Source: Motiliproteus sp. MSK22-1 (GTDB lineage Bacteria > Pseudomonadota > Gammaproteobacteria > Pseudomonadales > Balneatricaceae). Taken from it: 64,000 nt of DNA. How positions within the stretch are numbered: position 1 is the stretch's first letter; the number at the start of each line of letters is the position of its first letter. The position numbers and the translations under genes are program-made. Below the pieces are notes generated by a model. It was not told where the DNA came from. It was given only the letters and a program-made list of their open reading frames with translations, and ran no database searches. The stretch covers positions 1 to 64,000 of the forward strand of contig NZ_MIEQ01000027.1 in NCBI RefSeq assembly GCF_001968815.1, read 5' to 3'. This document shows positions 26,237 to 35,544 of this stretch, one piece after another.

Positions 26237-27955
26237 GTGTCTTTTGTTTCTGACTTTTTTAGTCGCTTTTCCATTCGTTCGCTCATTCTTGGAAATTCGT
26301 TGTTACTACTGATATTGCTGGGGATTTCATCTGGTTATTCGATATTTTCCATGAATCAAATTGGTCAAGAGCTGGAAGGAATAGCAGAACAGGACATTCC
26401 TCTGACTGAGGCGATTACACTCATTACTGAGCACCAGTTGGAGCAGACTATTCATCTGGAAAGAGTATTACGCCATGGCCAGCGCCTCACTTCAGGAGAT
26501 TCTGGTGCCATTAACGCTGTTAACGATGAAATCGTGGCTTTTGATCGAATCAGTTCGCAGGTGGATCAGGAGATAAAACAATCAGAGGAGTCAGCAAAAG
26601 AGGCGATTAGTCATGCCCACAACACTGAGGAATTGGAGCAGTTTACGAATCTCTTAAAAGTACTTGAATCGATAGAGGTACAGCATAAAGCCTTTGAAAA
26701 ACACGGTCATGAGTTGTTTGAAATGATTAAACAACGCCAAACCAAAGCGTTGGCAACGATGACTGTAGAGATCGAACAGGAGGCGGACAAACTGACCCGG
26801 GAGCTAGAGAGCTTACTTCACGAAATCAGTGAGTTTACCGAGCGGGCGGCCCATCAAGCGGAACTTCATGAACAGAGCGCTGTTAGGGTCTTATCGGTAA
26901 TCCTCTTTGTTTCAACCATTTTGGGGGTACTGGCAACTTATATCATTATTCGTACTGTCTGGACCCAGATTGGTTTAGAGCCGAAGGCGATGAATTCTCT
27001 TTCTCAGCGTATTGCTGATGGAGATCTCAGCATGAACATCTCGAGTACTGGAAGAGAGCTGGGAGTTTTTTCCTCAATGATCCAGATGGTGAGTAATCTT
27101 AAGCGACTCATTAAAGAAATTCACGGGGGGGCGGAGCATGTGTCAGAATCTTCCCGTAACCTTGTCGTCATTGCCGAGCAAACTAACCATAATCTGAGTT
27201 CACAGCATCAGAATACTGAACTGGTGGCAACTGCTATTACACAAATGACAGCGGCAGTGGAGGAGGTGGCGAGAAACACCACTTCCGCCGCTGATGCTGC
27301 AGAAAGTGCCAGGTATCAACTGAACGAGGGAGGAGAGCTGGTTGAAAATACTGTTCAGGGGATCAAGGATCTGTCCCGGCAGCTTGACCAAACCATGACG
27401 GATATTGGTCAATTGGAGCAGGGCGCGGAAAAAATCACCGGTATTCTTGATGTGATTAAGGGTATTGCTGACCAGACTAATTTATTGGCACTCAATGCGG
27501 CCATTGAGGCTGCCCGGGCTGGTGAGCAAGGAAGGGGTTTTGCCGTTGTGGCTGATGAAGTACGTTCTTTGGCAAAAAGTACTCAGGAATCTGCTTCTGA
27601 AATTGAGGAGATGATCCTCGGTCTGCAATCCAGCGCCAGCTCTTCGATTAATTCCATGCGGGTTGGATCTGATCAGGCGAATAAACTGCTGACCCAGTCC
27701 GGTCAGGTAACCAACGCCTTAGAGCAGATTCAACAAACAGTGGCTGATATTTCTGATATGAATGCGCAGATTGCCTCTGCTGCTGAACAACAAAAAGCAG
27801 TGTCAGCGGATATCAGTCAAAATGTCAATCAGATCAGTGTGATGTCAAAAGAGACCAGGGAGGATTCCGAAAAACTATCGGTGACAAGCGAGGAGCTTGC
27901 ACAGCTTGCTAAAGGGCTGCTGGAGAGTACTGAACGATTCAAAATAGCAGGGTAA
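26237..27955 (+). CDS. methyl-accepting chemotaxis protein
   Basis: A 572-residue transmembrane chemoreceptor. TM1 is near residues 15-38 ([20 protein letters not shown]). A helical periplasmic domain of about 180 residues of four-helix-bundle type follows, then TM2 near 215-238, a HAMP domain and a signalling domain with the hairpin tip [22 protein letters not shown]. Receptor methylation would occur on the Glu/Gln-rich helices. No CheR-binding pentapeptide ends the protein. Translation starts at GTG 26237 behind AGGAGG. It has no chemotaxis gene neighbours, and its ligand is unknown. Confidence 0.93.
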   Translation: MSFVSDFFSRFSIRSLILGNSLLLLILLGISSGYSIFSMNQIGQELEGIAEQDIPLTEAITLITEHQLEQTIHLERVLRHGQRLTSGDSGAINAVNDEIVAFDRISSQVDQEIKQSEESAKEAISHAHNTEELEQFTNLLKVLESIEVQHKAFEKHGHELFEMIKQRQTKALATMTVEIEQEADKLTRELESLLHEISEFTERAAHQAELHEQSAVRVLSVILFVSTILGVLATYIIIRTVWTQIGLEPKAMNSLSQRIADGDLSMNISSTGRELGVFSSMIQMVSNLKRLIKEIHGGAEHVSESSRNLVVIAEQTNHNLSSQHQNTELVATAITQMTAAVEEVARNTTSAADAAESARYQLNEGGELVENTVQGIKDLSRQLDQTMTDIGQLEQGAEKITGILDVIKGIADQTNLLALNAAIEAARAGEQGRGFAVVADEVRSLAKSTQESASEIEEMILGLQSSASSSINSMRVGSDQANKLLTQSGQVTNALEQIQQTVADISDMNAQIASAAEQQKAVSADISQNVNQISVMSKETREDSEKLSVTSEELAQLAKGLLESTERFKIAG

Positions 27956-27967
27956 CTGTTTGAAGCA

Positions 27968-27997
27968 GCGCTGATCATCAGTTTGATGAGTCAGCGC
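27968..27997 (+). terminator. stem-loop after the chemoreceptor gene
   Basis: GCGCTGATCATCA pairs with TGATGAGTCAGCGC around a GTT loop, with one bulged base, 13 bases after the stop codon. The stem is strong but lacks a T-run, so it may act as an mRNA 3' end stabiliser. Confidence 0.5.
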
Positions 27998-28113
27998 CAT
28001 TCAGGAGGCTGGTATATATTCGCAAAAATCTATTATTTAAAACCTCAGGATTTGCTCCGGTTGAATCACAAGCTTTTGAATATATGGGTGATCTTGAAAC
28101 CTTGATGTTCTGA

Positions 28114-28311
28114 TCAGCTGAATAGTTTCTTAACAGCAGGAACGGCTGTCGGCAATATCATAAATCCCTTGTCTTCATCACAATTGGCGCAACGCAGACC
28201 ACCGCCTGCTGAACCATATTTTCTGGCGATGGAAACACCTATTTCCAGCTGGTTTTTGCAGCGTTCATTCTGGCACTGGATTGTTACCCGGTTATTGCCT
28301 GAGTCAGCCAT
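28114..28311 (-). CDS. small zinc-ribbon-like protein
   Basis: A 65-residue soluble peptide starting MADSGNNRVTIQC. Two Cys pairs, CQNERC (five apart) and CANC (three apart), are spaced about 27 residues from each other, as in a zinc ribbon. The first pair has four residues between the Cys rather than two. ATG 28311 has AAGGTG 7 bases upstream. An earlier in-frame start at 28356 adds 15 unlikely residues. Function is unknown. Confidence 0.6.
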   Translation of the reverse strand: MADSGNNRVTIQCQNERCKNQLEIGVSIARKYGSAGGGLRCANCDEDKGFMILPTAVPAVKKLFS

Positions 28312-28503
28312 TTTATTCACCTTGAATAATATTTGTGTCACTGTCGTTAATGTCACGTTATGTACTGACTACAGGTTATTCTTTACAGGGAAATGACAGC
28401 TGCTGGTTTTTCTTCAAAAGTACATACTTTTCTTTCCCCAGTGCTCTGATTGAGGTATTCGCTGAGTTCTCAGCGTGTCAGCAAAGGCTTTGTGGGAACC
28501 TGA

Positions 28504-29460
28504 TCAGCTGAGTTTGTGGTTCTGACTTTGTTTGTGCTTCTCTATCATCTCTGAAATTATTTGAGCACATAGTTGTCGTAACCAGATCAGAGCAGGGTCC
28601 TGATGAACTACGGGTGACCAGACCTGATAATAGGTTGCTGGCTCCATATTAATCGGCAAGGGTTTTACACTCAGGCCAAACTGCTGTTTATAACGCTCGA
28701 CGACCAATGTTGTGGATGTAATCAGTAGATGACTGCTACCGACAATTTCCAGGGCTGCCATGTAATGGGGTAAGCGCATACCGATACGGCGCTGGTAACC
28801 CAGTTTGCTGAGCATGTCATTTACCCGAATATGAGGACTGCCCCCGAGTGTGGTTATGACATGGGGGTAGCTGAGATAATCATCCACACTGAGTTGATCG
28901 AGCGAATTCAAAGGATGATCTTGGGCCATTACGCAGCTAAAAAATTCCTCACCGAGCTGCTGGCGACGGTAGTGATCAGGTACATACATGGCGTCACTGC
29001 AAAAAGTCAGATCGGCAACGCTGGCTGGTTGATTAAGTAAGCTCTTTTCCTTGAGGTTTATTGTTTCCAGGTCTGCATGAGGAGCTTGCTGGTAGAATTT
29101 TTTAGTGATTTCTGCCAGATAGGCCTGTGCCATATAGCCGGTCATCTGCAAGCGAAACTGACGTTTGCTTTTGCCTGGCTCAAATCGCTCTTTCTGCATC
29201 AGATTGTCAAGTTGTGCGAGGGTTGCAGAAAGCGGCTCTGCCAGGGTCAGGGCACGGGTCGTTGGCTGCATACCGCTGTTAGAACGAATAAACAGAGGAT
29301 CGTCGAAAAGCTCCCGTAGTCGGTTCAAGGCCCTGCTCATTGCCGGTTGGCTCATGTGCAACTGATCTGCGGCCTGACTGACATTGCAGGTCAAGAGCAA
29401 TTGTTGCAGGCAAAGCAATAACTTAAAGTCGAGTTGTGCGAGCTGTCGGTGCTTCATCAA
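28504..29460 (-). CDS. LysR-family transcriptional regulator
   Basis: A 318-residue regulator. The winged helix-turn-helix is at residues about 9-67 (LLLCLQQLLLTCNVSQAADQLHMSQPAMSRALNRLRELF DDPLF split across the window). A LysR substrate-binding domain follows from about 95. The N-terminal LDFKLL and MSQPAMSRALNRLRE resemble the LeuO/NodD-like branch. It is transcribed away from the EamA exporter gene across a 91-base gap, the usual arrangement for a regulator of its neighbour. The effector cannot be read from sequence. Confidence 0.9.
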   Translation of the reverse strand: MMKHRQLAQLDFKLLLCLQQLLLTCNVSQAADQLHMSQPAMSRALNRLRELFDDPLFIRSNSGMQPTTRALTLAEPLSATLAQLDNLMQKERFEPGKSKRQFRLQMTGYMAQAYLAEITKKFYQQAPHADLETINLKEKSLLNQPASVADLTFCSDAMYVPDHYRRQQLGEEFFSCVMAQDHPLNSLDQLSVDDYLSYPHVITTLGGSPHIRVNDMLSKLGYQRRIGMRLPHYMAALEIVGSSHLLITSTTLVVERYKQQFGLSVKPLPINMEPATYYQVWSPVVHQDPALIWLRQLCAQIISEMIEKHKQSQNHKLS

Positions 29461-29551
29461 TAATATTTAAAAATCGAATAATCATTAGTCGGTTTATTCA
29501 TTAGATAATATAAGCTATCTGGTCGAAGATCTATTTTTGTAACCCGTATGA

Positions 29552-30532
29552 GTGTTTACAGTGAATAGACAGCAGTTTCAGATTGGCTTTATCTTGATCA
29601 GCATTGCAATTATCTGTTGGGGAATGTTGCCGATCGCGCTGAAGTTATCTTCAACGTTTATTGATCCGGTGACCCTGACCTGGTTTCGTTTTTCGGTGGC
29701 CTTGGTCATTGCTTTCTTTACTCAGGTTCTCACTGGTGCCGTCAAGCAATTTGCTAACCTCTCAAAAAAGGAATGGGTTATTCTCAGTGCTTGTGCGCTG
29801 TTTTCAATAGCCAACTATATTTCCTTTGTTTATGCTCTGGACTACATCGCACCCGGGCCAGCGCAGCTGAACTTTCAATTGGCACCGTTTTATCTTGCCA
29901 TTGGGGGTGTGTTGCTGCTTAAAGAACGGATCAGCCGGGTCCAGTGGCTGTGCTTTATTGCTCTTGGTATTGGATTAATGCTGTTCTTCCATCCGTATCT
30001 GAACTTTGCCGAGCAGAAGAATGGTTTGATATGGGTGGGTATTGCCTGGGTGCAGTTCTCTGCAATGAGTTGGTCAGGGTTTGCGCTATTACAAAAATCC
30101 CTTTTCCATAAGCTATCTCCAGCAAATACTCTGTTGTTTATCTATGTTGTTGGGCTGCTCGTTATAGCCCCTTTTGCCGATTTTTCCGCCTTCGAGCCAA
30201 TGGCGGAGGGGGACTGGTATATCGCTGTCTTCTGTGCTTTTAATACCGTGATTGCCTATACCTCTTTTTCAATAGCAATGAAATATTGGCCAACCGCGCA
30301 GGTTAGTGCCATGGTTGGTATAACCCCTCTTACCTGTTTTGCCTTTTCTGCCATTGCTGTTGAATTAGGCTGGTGGCCTGAGATGATCACAGCCAATAAT
30401 ATTGATGCGATTAGCGCCAGTGGCATGATCGTCGTGGTACTGGCCGTTGCGGGAGTACAGCTTTTACCAAGGTACAGTCGCCAGAAGGCACAGCCTCAGC
30501 AGATACTGGTGGATAAGCCGCAATCGACTTGA
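29552..30532 (+). CDS. EamA/DMT-superfamily metabolite exporter
   Basis: A 326-residue protein with ten predicted membrane helices in two EamA repeats. The first repeat holds IAIICWGMLPIALKLSS and LTWFRFSVALVIAF, the second starts near residue 160. Such proteins export amino acids or other small metabolites. The start is a GTG at 29552; a GTG at 29561 is also possible. It diverges from the LysR gene, which probably controls it. Confidence 0.87.
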   Translation: MFTVNRQQFQIGFILISIAIICWGMLPIALKLSSTFIDPVTLTWFRFSVALVIAFFTQVLTGAVKQFANLSKKEWVILSACALFSIANYISFVYALDYIAPGPAQLNFQLAPFYLAIGGVLLLKERISRVQWLCFIALGIGLMLFFHPYLNFAEQKNGLIWVGIAWVQFSAMSWSGFALLQKSLFHKLSPANTLLFIYVVGLLVIAPFADFSAFEPMAEGDWYIAVFCAFNTVIAYTSFSIAMKYWPTAQVSAMVGITPLTCFAFSAIAVELGWWPEMITANNIDAISASGMIVVVLAVAGVQLLPRYSRQKAQPQQILVDKPQST

Positions 30533-30650
30533 TTGTCCTGATCCCATTATGGCTGATTAAAAGACAAGCAAAAGCGTGTGTTTGCCTTCTGATGCTTTAC
30601 TGAAGGCTCAGGGGGCTTAAGCACGCCTAAAGGCCTGCACCTGCTTCTGG

Positions 30651-31052
30651 CTACTTCAGTTGTCCACCGGGTCGAAACGGTGCGATGTAGCGATTGTTGT
30701 ATTCTTTGATAATCTCATCAGTCTGTAACAATTGCTCTGCACTCAGTTGTTTAGCAAGTTCAAGCATTCTTTTTTGCCCGTATTGGTCGCCCTGAGAGGC
30801 TGCTAATGCAAACCAGGCGTAGGCTAGAGAGAGGTCCTTTTCAACCCCTTCTCCCTTGAAATACATGCTTGCAATTTTACTTTGATAACGGGCGTAGCCG
30901 ACCTCAGCCAAGGTCCGGTATTCTTTGTAAGCCCCGGTGTAATCACCTTGCATATAGAGTGCGTGGGCCACTGCCGAGTCAGAGGAAAAGGTTGGCTGAG
31001 CTAATCCCAACCCCACTATCGCCAATATCAAATATATTCTGGGTTTCATCAC
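30651..31052 (-). CDS. secreted Sel1-repeat protein
   Basis: A 133-residue protein with a signal peptide (IYLILAIVGLGLAQPTFSS). About two Sel1-like helical repeats follow: YMQGDYTGAYKEYRTLAEVGYARYQ split by AKIASMYFKG-like turns, and LSLAYAWFALAASQGDQYG. Sel1 proteins act as interaction scaffolds, mostly in the periplasm. It stands alone on the minus strand between the exporter and the catabolic block. The partner is unknown. Confidence 0.7.
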   Translation of the reverse strand: MMKPRIYLILAIVGLGLAQPTFSSDSAVAHALYMQGDYTGAYKEYRTLAEVGYARYQSKIASMYFKGEGVEKDLSLAYAWFALAASQGDQYGQKRMLELAKQLSAEQLLQTDEIIKEYNNRYIAPFRPGGQLK

Positions 31053-31150
31053 GGGTCTCCTTCATCGGGTACTACTGGAAGGTTTGAAAACGCTGGGGTT
31101 AGTCGACAGGATTCTTAGATTGCTTAGAAACTCCTGTTATTTATCCGTAA

Positions 31151-31221
31151 CCGGTACTGAATATCCCCGAGACCTGTGTTTAATTTTAGCAATGAAGCGG
31201 ACATCTATGGAGTAATGTTGG
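31151..31221 (+). repeat. 71-bp direct repeat, left copy
   Basis: From CCGGTACTGAATATCC to AATGTTGG this stretch matches 43329-43399 at 70 of 71 positions, in the same orientation. The single difference (T at 31213, C at 43391) turns a CAA codon of the right copy's short frame into TAA. The copies are 12,178 bases apart and enclose the catabolic block. Confidence 0.95.
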
Positions 31222-31241
31222 TAAAACGATGTTTCCAGGTT

Positions 31242-31949
31242 TTATTGCGTGAGATTGATTGCTTCTTGTCTTTGCTCTTCCTCATAATCCTGCAAGAATT
31301 TTTCAATGCTTGGGCCTGCCATTAACAGATCATTTTTGAGTGCTGTTTTTACCGTAGATCCATCTTTCTTGCTTAAGGCATCTATGATTTTGTTGTGTTG
31401 TGCGGCACCTTCAGAGTAGGTTTGAGTGTGTTGCTGGTAAAAGGCACGTAAAATCGGCCCCATCGACGCAGCCATGTTATTTATCATAGCCAGCAGAATA
31501 GGCATTCCACATCTTTCATAGATATAAAAATGAAACTCCCGATTGTGTATGAACATTCCATTGGAATCGTTATCTTTTTCCGATTTTGCAAATAACTTGT
31601 TAATTTCCCTTAGTTTTTTAATTTCGTCGGGGGAAAAACAGGCCATAGCCGCTTCCGCGGCCATAGCTTCCAAAGAACAACGGACGGTACGGATTTCGAT
31701 GTATCGAGGCAAACTTAATTCCGGTACAACAATTTTTGTTGCTGCTTGCATATCAAGCGCATGCTCGCTGACCAGACGCAATAAGGCTTCTCTTACAGGA
31801 GTATTGCTGGTTCCGAATGCCTTAGCCATCTGACTGATTCTAAGGCGGTCTCCCGGCATATACTCACCTGCAGTTAAGGAATCTCGTATTTTTGCGTAGA
31901 CTCGCTCGGCTAAGTTGCTTTTTTCTATTGTCTGATCATTTTGTCTCAT
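31242..31949 (-). CDS. GntR-family (FCD) transcriptional regulator of the catabolic block
   Basis: A 235-residue regulator with an N-terminal winged helix-turn-helix (LAERVYAKIRDSLTAGEYMPGD, AFGTSNTPVREALLRL). A C-terminal helical FCD ligand domain carries His positions in NREFHFYIYE and AAQHNKIIDAL that can bind metal. Start ATG 31949 is favoured; an in-frame TTG at 31976 lacks a ribosome-binding site. It is the last gene of the aminotransferase-potA-gntR transcript. Its likely operators are the ATGATATATC-containing sites at 34548-34570 and 39777-39798. A pathway substrate or intermediate is the probable ligand. Confidence 0.85.
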   Translation of the reverse strand: MRQNDQTIEKSNLAERVYAKIRDSLTAGEYMPGDRLRISQMAKAFGTSNTPVREALLRLVSEHALDMQAATKIVVPELSLPRYIEIRTVRCSLEAMAAEAAMACFSPDEIKKLREINKLFAKSEKDNDSNGMFIHNREFHFYIYERCGMPILLAMINNMAASMGPILRAFYQQHTQTYSEGAAQHNKIIDALSKKDGSTVKTALKNDLLMAGPSIEKFLQDYEEEQRQEAINLTQ

Positions 31950-31999
31950 TGAGCGACCGTCAGTGTCTTTGTCCAAATAATTAACTTAAGCAGGTTAGC

Positions 32000-33103
32000 T
32001 TAGTCATAACCAGGGAACAGCAGGATGTTTTCTTCGCTGCAACCGAATTCAACAGCATTCCCTACTAAGGTTTCGTCTGTCAATAAATCATCGATAATTT
32101 TGGCAACTATCGTATTCCCGTTTTTTAAACGCCCTATTAAGCGGGTGTGGTCTCCCAGATAGACCTTATCAGTGATAGTACATGATAATGTGACCTCGTC
32201 AGAATGTTTAGATGTCTGTAGGTGTATATGTTCTGGACGAATCATTACAGTGACAGGTTTATCTGCTGCTGGAGAAAGACAACTATCGACATTACGATTC
32301 AACGAAATAGAAACACCTTCACCCAAGTCTACCCGATGAGTGGTACCAGAAATCTTCTGCAAGGAGCCCTTTAAAGCATTATTCTCACCAATGAAGCCAG
32401 CAATGTAGGGAGAATTCGGTAGATCGTAGATTTTATCAGGCGACGCTATTTGTTCAATTCGACCGTTGTTAAAAACGGCAACTCGATCAGACATGGTCAA
32501 AGCTTCACTTTGATCGTGTGTGACATAAACGACGGTGACCCCAAGTTCCTGATGTAGCTGTTTTATTTCGTACTGCATATGTTCACGGAGGTTTTTGTCC
32601 AAGGCACCTAAAGGTTCGTCCATCAGAATAAGTTCGGGCTCAAAAACTAAAGCCCTGGCCAGAGCCACTCGCTGTTGTTGTCCTCCGGAAAGCTCTAGCG
32701 GTTTACGCTTACCCATATTTTCCAGGTGAACTTTAGCCATGGCCGCTTTCACCTTTTTATCGATATCAGTCCTGTTTAAGCCGCGCATTTTTAGCGGGTA
32801 TGCCAAGTTCTCTTCGACGGTCATATGTGGAAATAAAGCATAATTTTGAAAGACCATCCCCATGCCCCGTTTATGAGCAGGTACATCTTGAATAGGTTGG
32901 GAATTCATTAAAATCTGGCCTTTGGTGGGTATTTCAAATCCCGCTAACATCATTAGCGTTGTTGTTTTACCCGACCCGGAAGCCCCTAGAAATGTGAGAA
33001 ACTCTCCTTGCCTGATACAAAGATCAAGGTGGGGGATAACCAAATTTTCTCCATCGTAACTTTTTTGAACGCCTATAAATTCGATAAAGTTCTTGTTGTA
33101 CAT
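32000..33103 (-). CDS. PotA/UgpC-like ABC transporter ATPase
   Basis: A 367-residue ATPase. Walker A is GASGSGKTT near residue 37, the signature LSGGQQQRVALARAL near 136, Walker B LILMDEPLGALD near 157, and the switch His in YVTHDQSEALTM. A C-terminal TOBE-like domain (about 285-365) is typical of transporters for polyamines, iron or sugars. It pairs with the two permeases and binding protein at 36459-39698, although it lies in a separate transcript next to the class III aminotransferase. Confidence 0.9.
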   Translation of the reverse strand: MYNKNFIEFIGVQKSYDGENLVIPHLDLCIRQGEFLTFLGASGSGKTTTLMMLAGFEIPTKGQILMNSQPIQDVPAHKRGMGMVFQNYALFPHMTVEENLAYPLKMRGLNRTDIDKKVKAAMAKVHLENMGKRKPLELSGGQQQRVALARALVFEPELILMDEPLGALDKNLREHMQYEIKQLHQELGVTVVYVTHDQSEALTMSDRVAVFNNGRIEQIASPDKIYDLPNSPYIAGFIGENNALKGSLQKISGTTHRVDLGEGVSISLNRNVDSCLSPAADKPVTVMIRPEHIHLQTSKHSDEVTLSCTITDKVYLGDHTRLIGRLKNGNTIVAKIIDDLLTDETLVGNAVEFGCSEENILLFPGYD

Positions 33104-33112
33104 ATCATCCCC

Positions 33113-34531
33113 TTATTGATCCAAAGCCGATTCTAGATCCTGGTACACGACGTCTATAGCCGTACTTAGCTTTTGAACTATTAATTTGAGTTCTTGGTGT
33201 GAAGTTATGAAAGGAGGGCAGAGAGCAATTACATCGCCCATATTTCGAATGATAAGCCCCTGGTCACGTGCCGCTTGTTCCACTTTCTTGCCTGCTATTC
33301 TGCTTGTTGGATAGGGTTCACGAGTGTTCTTATCAGCGACCAATTCGATTCCTGCAATCAAGCCAACACCCTTTCCTCTGATTTCCCCCACCATAGGATG
33401 CACTTTGAGTTCTTCCAATAAATCATGGAGGACTGCTCCCAGTTCAAGAGCAACTTTTGGCAGGTTCATTTCCTGGTAAATACGTAATGCTTCAAGGGCA
33501 ACCGCTGCGGCAGTCGGGTGACCAGAATAAGTAAACCCATGTCCAAAGACTCCGGTTACTTCACTGTATTCTTCAAGGACTGAATAAATATCGCCACTTA
33601 CAGCTACGCAGGACATGGGTATATAACCACTGGTTAGGCCTTTGGCGCAGCTCATCATGTCTGGTTGGAAGTTGAATGTTTGGCAGCCGAACCAGTTCCC
33701 GGTACGGCCAAAACCGCAAACAATTTCATCTGATAACATCAAAATTTTGTATTGACGGAGTATTTTCTGAACTTTTTCGAAGTATCCCACCGGTGGTACC
33801 AGGACTCCGCCGGCCCCCATGACAGGCTCTGCGATAAAGGCTGCTATTGTATCGGCTCCTTCTCGCTCAATAGTTGCTTCAAGATCGTCGAGCAGACGAT
33901 CTAAATATGCAGATTCAGATTCTTCTGGCTCAGCGTTTCGATAATAGTCAGGGCATTCCAATCGAACGGTACAGTTTAAAGGTAAACCAAACGCAGTATG
34001 CATATGGGGCAAACCGGACAGACTTGCTCCCATAACGGTAGAGCCATGGAATCCTCGATCTCTGATCAAAACCTTTTTACGTTTATGATTCCCTTGAGCT
34101 ATATGATAATTCCATGCCATCTTAATCATGCTGTCATTGGCTTCAGAGCCAGATGATGCAAAAAATACCTTCGCTTTATTAAGAGGGACAAGACCAGAAA
34201 CTTCTGCTGCCAGTTTAGATACAACGTTGTTGGTTCTGTGGTTAAACGTATGATAATAAGGCAAGGTTTCGAGCTGCTTGGTTGCTGCTTTTATGAGTCT
34301 CGCGTCAGAAAAACCAAGAGATGTACACCAAAGCCCAGACATTGATTCGAGATAGCTTTGCCCTTTTTCGTCATACACATAGACTCCTTGACCACGTTCT
34401 ATTACCAGAGGTCCCTTGTTTTGATGCTCACGAAGATTCGTTTGGGAATGGATGTGATAGCTCAAATCCTCTAAAGATCTATGACTCATTTTTTCCGGTG
34501 CACTCGGGTTCAATTCAGCTTCTTGTCTCAT
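33113..34531 (-). CDS. class III PLP-dependent aminotransferase
   Basis: A 472-residue omega-type aminotransferase. SGSEANDS at 128-135 binds the phosphate, LSDEIVCGFGRTG at 267-279 holds the ring-contacting Asp, and Lys297 in CAKGLT carries PLP. Relatives move the terminal amine of diamines, omega-amino acids or amino-alcohols to pyruvate or glutamate, leaving an aldehyde. It is the first gene of its transcript, 9 bases before potA. The neighbouring aldehyde dehydrogenase would oxidise its product. Substrate unknown. Confidence 0.88.
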   Translation of the reverse strand: MRQEAELNPSAPEKMSHRSLEDLSYHIHSQTNLREHQNKGPLVIERGQGVYVYDEKGQSYLESMSGLWCTSLGFSDARLIKAATKQLETLPYYHTFNHRTNNVVSKLAAEVSGLVPLNKAKVFFASSGSEANDSMIKMAWNYHIAQGNHKRKKVLIRDRGFHGSTVMGASLSGLPHMHTAFGLPLNCTVRLECPDYYRNAEPEESESAYLDRLLDDLEATIEREGADTIAAFIAEPVMGAGGVLVPPVGYFEKVQKILRQYKILMLSDEIVCGFGRTGNWFGCQTFNFQPDMMSCAKGLTSGYIPMSCVAVSGDIYSVLEEYSEVTGVFGHGFTYSGHPTAAAVALEALRIYQEMNLPKVALELGAVLHDLLEELKVHPMVGEIRGKGVGLIAGIELVADKNTREPYPTSRIAGKKVEQAARDQGLIIRNMGDVIALCPPFITSHQELKLIVQKLSTAIDVVYQDLESALDQ

Positions 34532-34547
34532 TGGTTATTCCTATTGT

Positions 34548-34570
34548 TATATATGATGCATGATATATCT
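34548..34570. promoter_or_regulatory. candidate GntR operator upstream of the aminotransferase gene
   Basis: An AT-rich near-palindrome centred on TGCA (ATGATGCATGATATATC) lies 17 bases upstream of the aminotransferase start. It shares the exact 11-mer CATGATATATC (34559-34569) with the operator candidate at 39777-39798, the other control region of the block. Confidence 0.55.
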
Positions 34571-34785
34571 TGAATTTGATTAATAACTTAATACGATAAA
34601 TTCTTCTCAGTGCTTTAAATCATAATCAGGTAATAGATAAACGGGTCAGTAACATTGACACGTTAATCGAATCAGTAAGTCTTAAAATTCCCGGAAGGCT
34701 GGTATTTATTGAGTACATTTTAAGACCTTTCTGTTCAGACCCTTATTATGCTTGTGATGGGATTGCTTACAGACAGTACATAAAT

Positions 34786-35544
34786 TCAAGTTGTTGATCG
34801 ATAGGGGGTACGATAGCCAGCAGACTCTCCACCATCAACACTAAGAACAGCTCCATTTACAAAGCTGGCATTATCGGAAAGTAACCAGGCTGCCGCCTTA
34901 GCTACTTCTTGTGGCTGTCCTAACCGTGCTGCTGGAATTCGTTGAGTCAAGGCGGAAAGATGTGGCTCATTGTTAATAACACCTGACATCATTCTGGTTT
35001 CTATTTGCCCTGGACAAATGGCATTGAATCGAACCTGTTCACCGTATTCCAGTGCCAAAGCCTGGGTAAGTCCGATCACCGCTGCTTTAGAGGCGCAATA
35101 TGTAGCTAATCCTTCTTCGCCGACCTTACCGGCTATTGATGACATGTTCACTACGGCCCCTTCTCCCTTAATAAGATAAGGTAATGCGCAGTTAATCAGT
35201 TTAAACACAGCTCGAGTATTGATTCCAAATACACGATCCCATTCTTCAATGGTGGTATCTGCAAATGAGGTTCGAGAAGTTGTACCGGCATTGTTAACCA
35301 AACCGCAAATTTTCCCCGCTCCCAGTTCAGCTGCTACCCGCACAACACTTTCGAGTTCTTCAGCATTTGACGCATCTGCCTGTACAAATTTCGAATGAAT
35401 GATCGCCGCTTGCAGTTTTGCCCCTGCCGATTTATCTCGTCCGGTAAAGACAACCGTTTTGCCGTCTTTGGACAGCCGTTCAACGATTGAAGCGCCGATG
35501 CCATGTGTCCCACCGGTTACAATGACTACCTTGTTGTTATTCAT
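34786..35544 (-). CDS. short-chain dehydrogenase/reductase
   Basis: A 252-residue NAD(P)-dependent SDR. The cofactor loop is TGGTHGIGASI near residue 10. NNAG is in LVNNAGTT, and the catalytic set is Asn, Ser (MSSIAGK) and YxxxK (YCASKAA). It ends with the classical DGGESAGY segment. It interconverts an alcohol and a ketone or aldehyde. It is the last gene of the binding protein-permease-aminotransferase transcript and overlaps the class IV aminotransferase by four bases, so it probably acts on the same compound. Confidence 0.9.
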   Translation of the reverse strand: MNNNKVVIVTGGTHGIGASIVERLSKDGKTVVFTGRDKSAGAKLQAAIIHSKFVQADASNAEELESVVRVAAELGAGKICGLVNNAGTTSRTSFADTTIEEWDRVFGINTRAVFKLINCALPYLIKGEGAVVNMSSIAGKVGEEGLATYCASKAAVIGLTQALALEYGEQVRFNAICPGQIETRMMSGVINNEPHLSALTQRIPAARLGQPQEVAKAAAWLLSDNASFVNGAVLSVDGGESAGYRTPYRSTT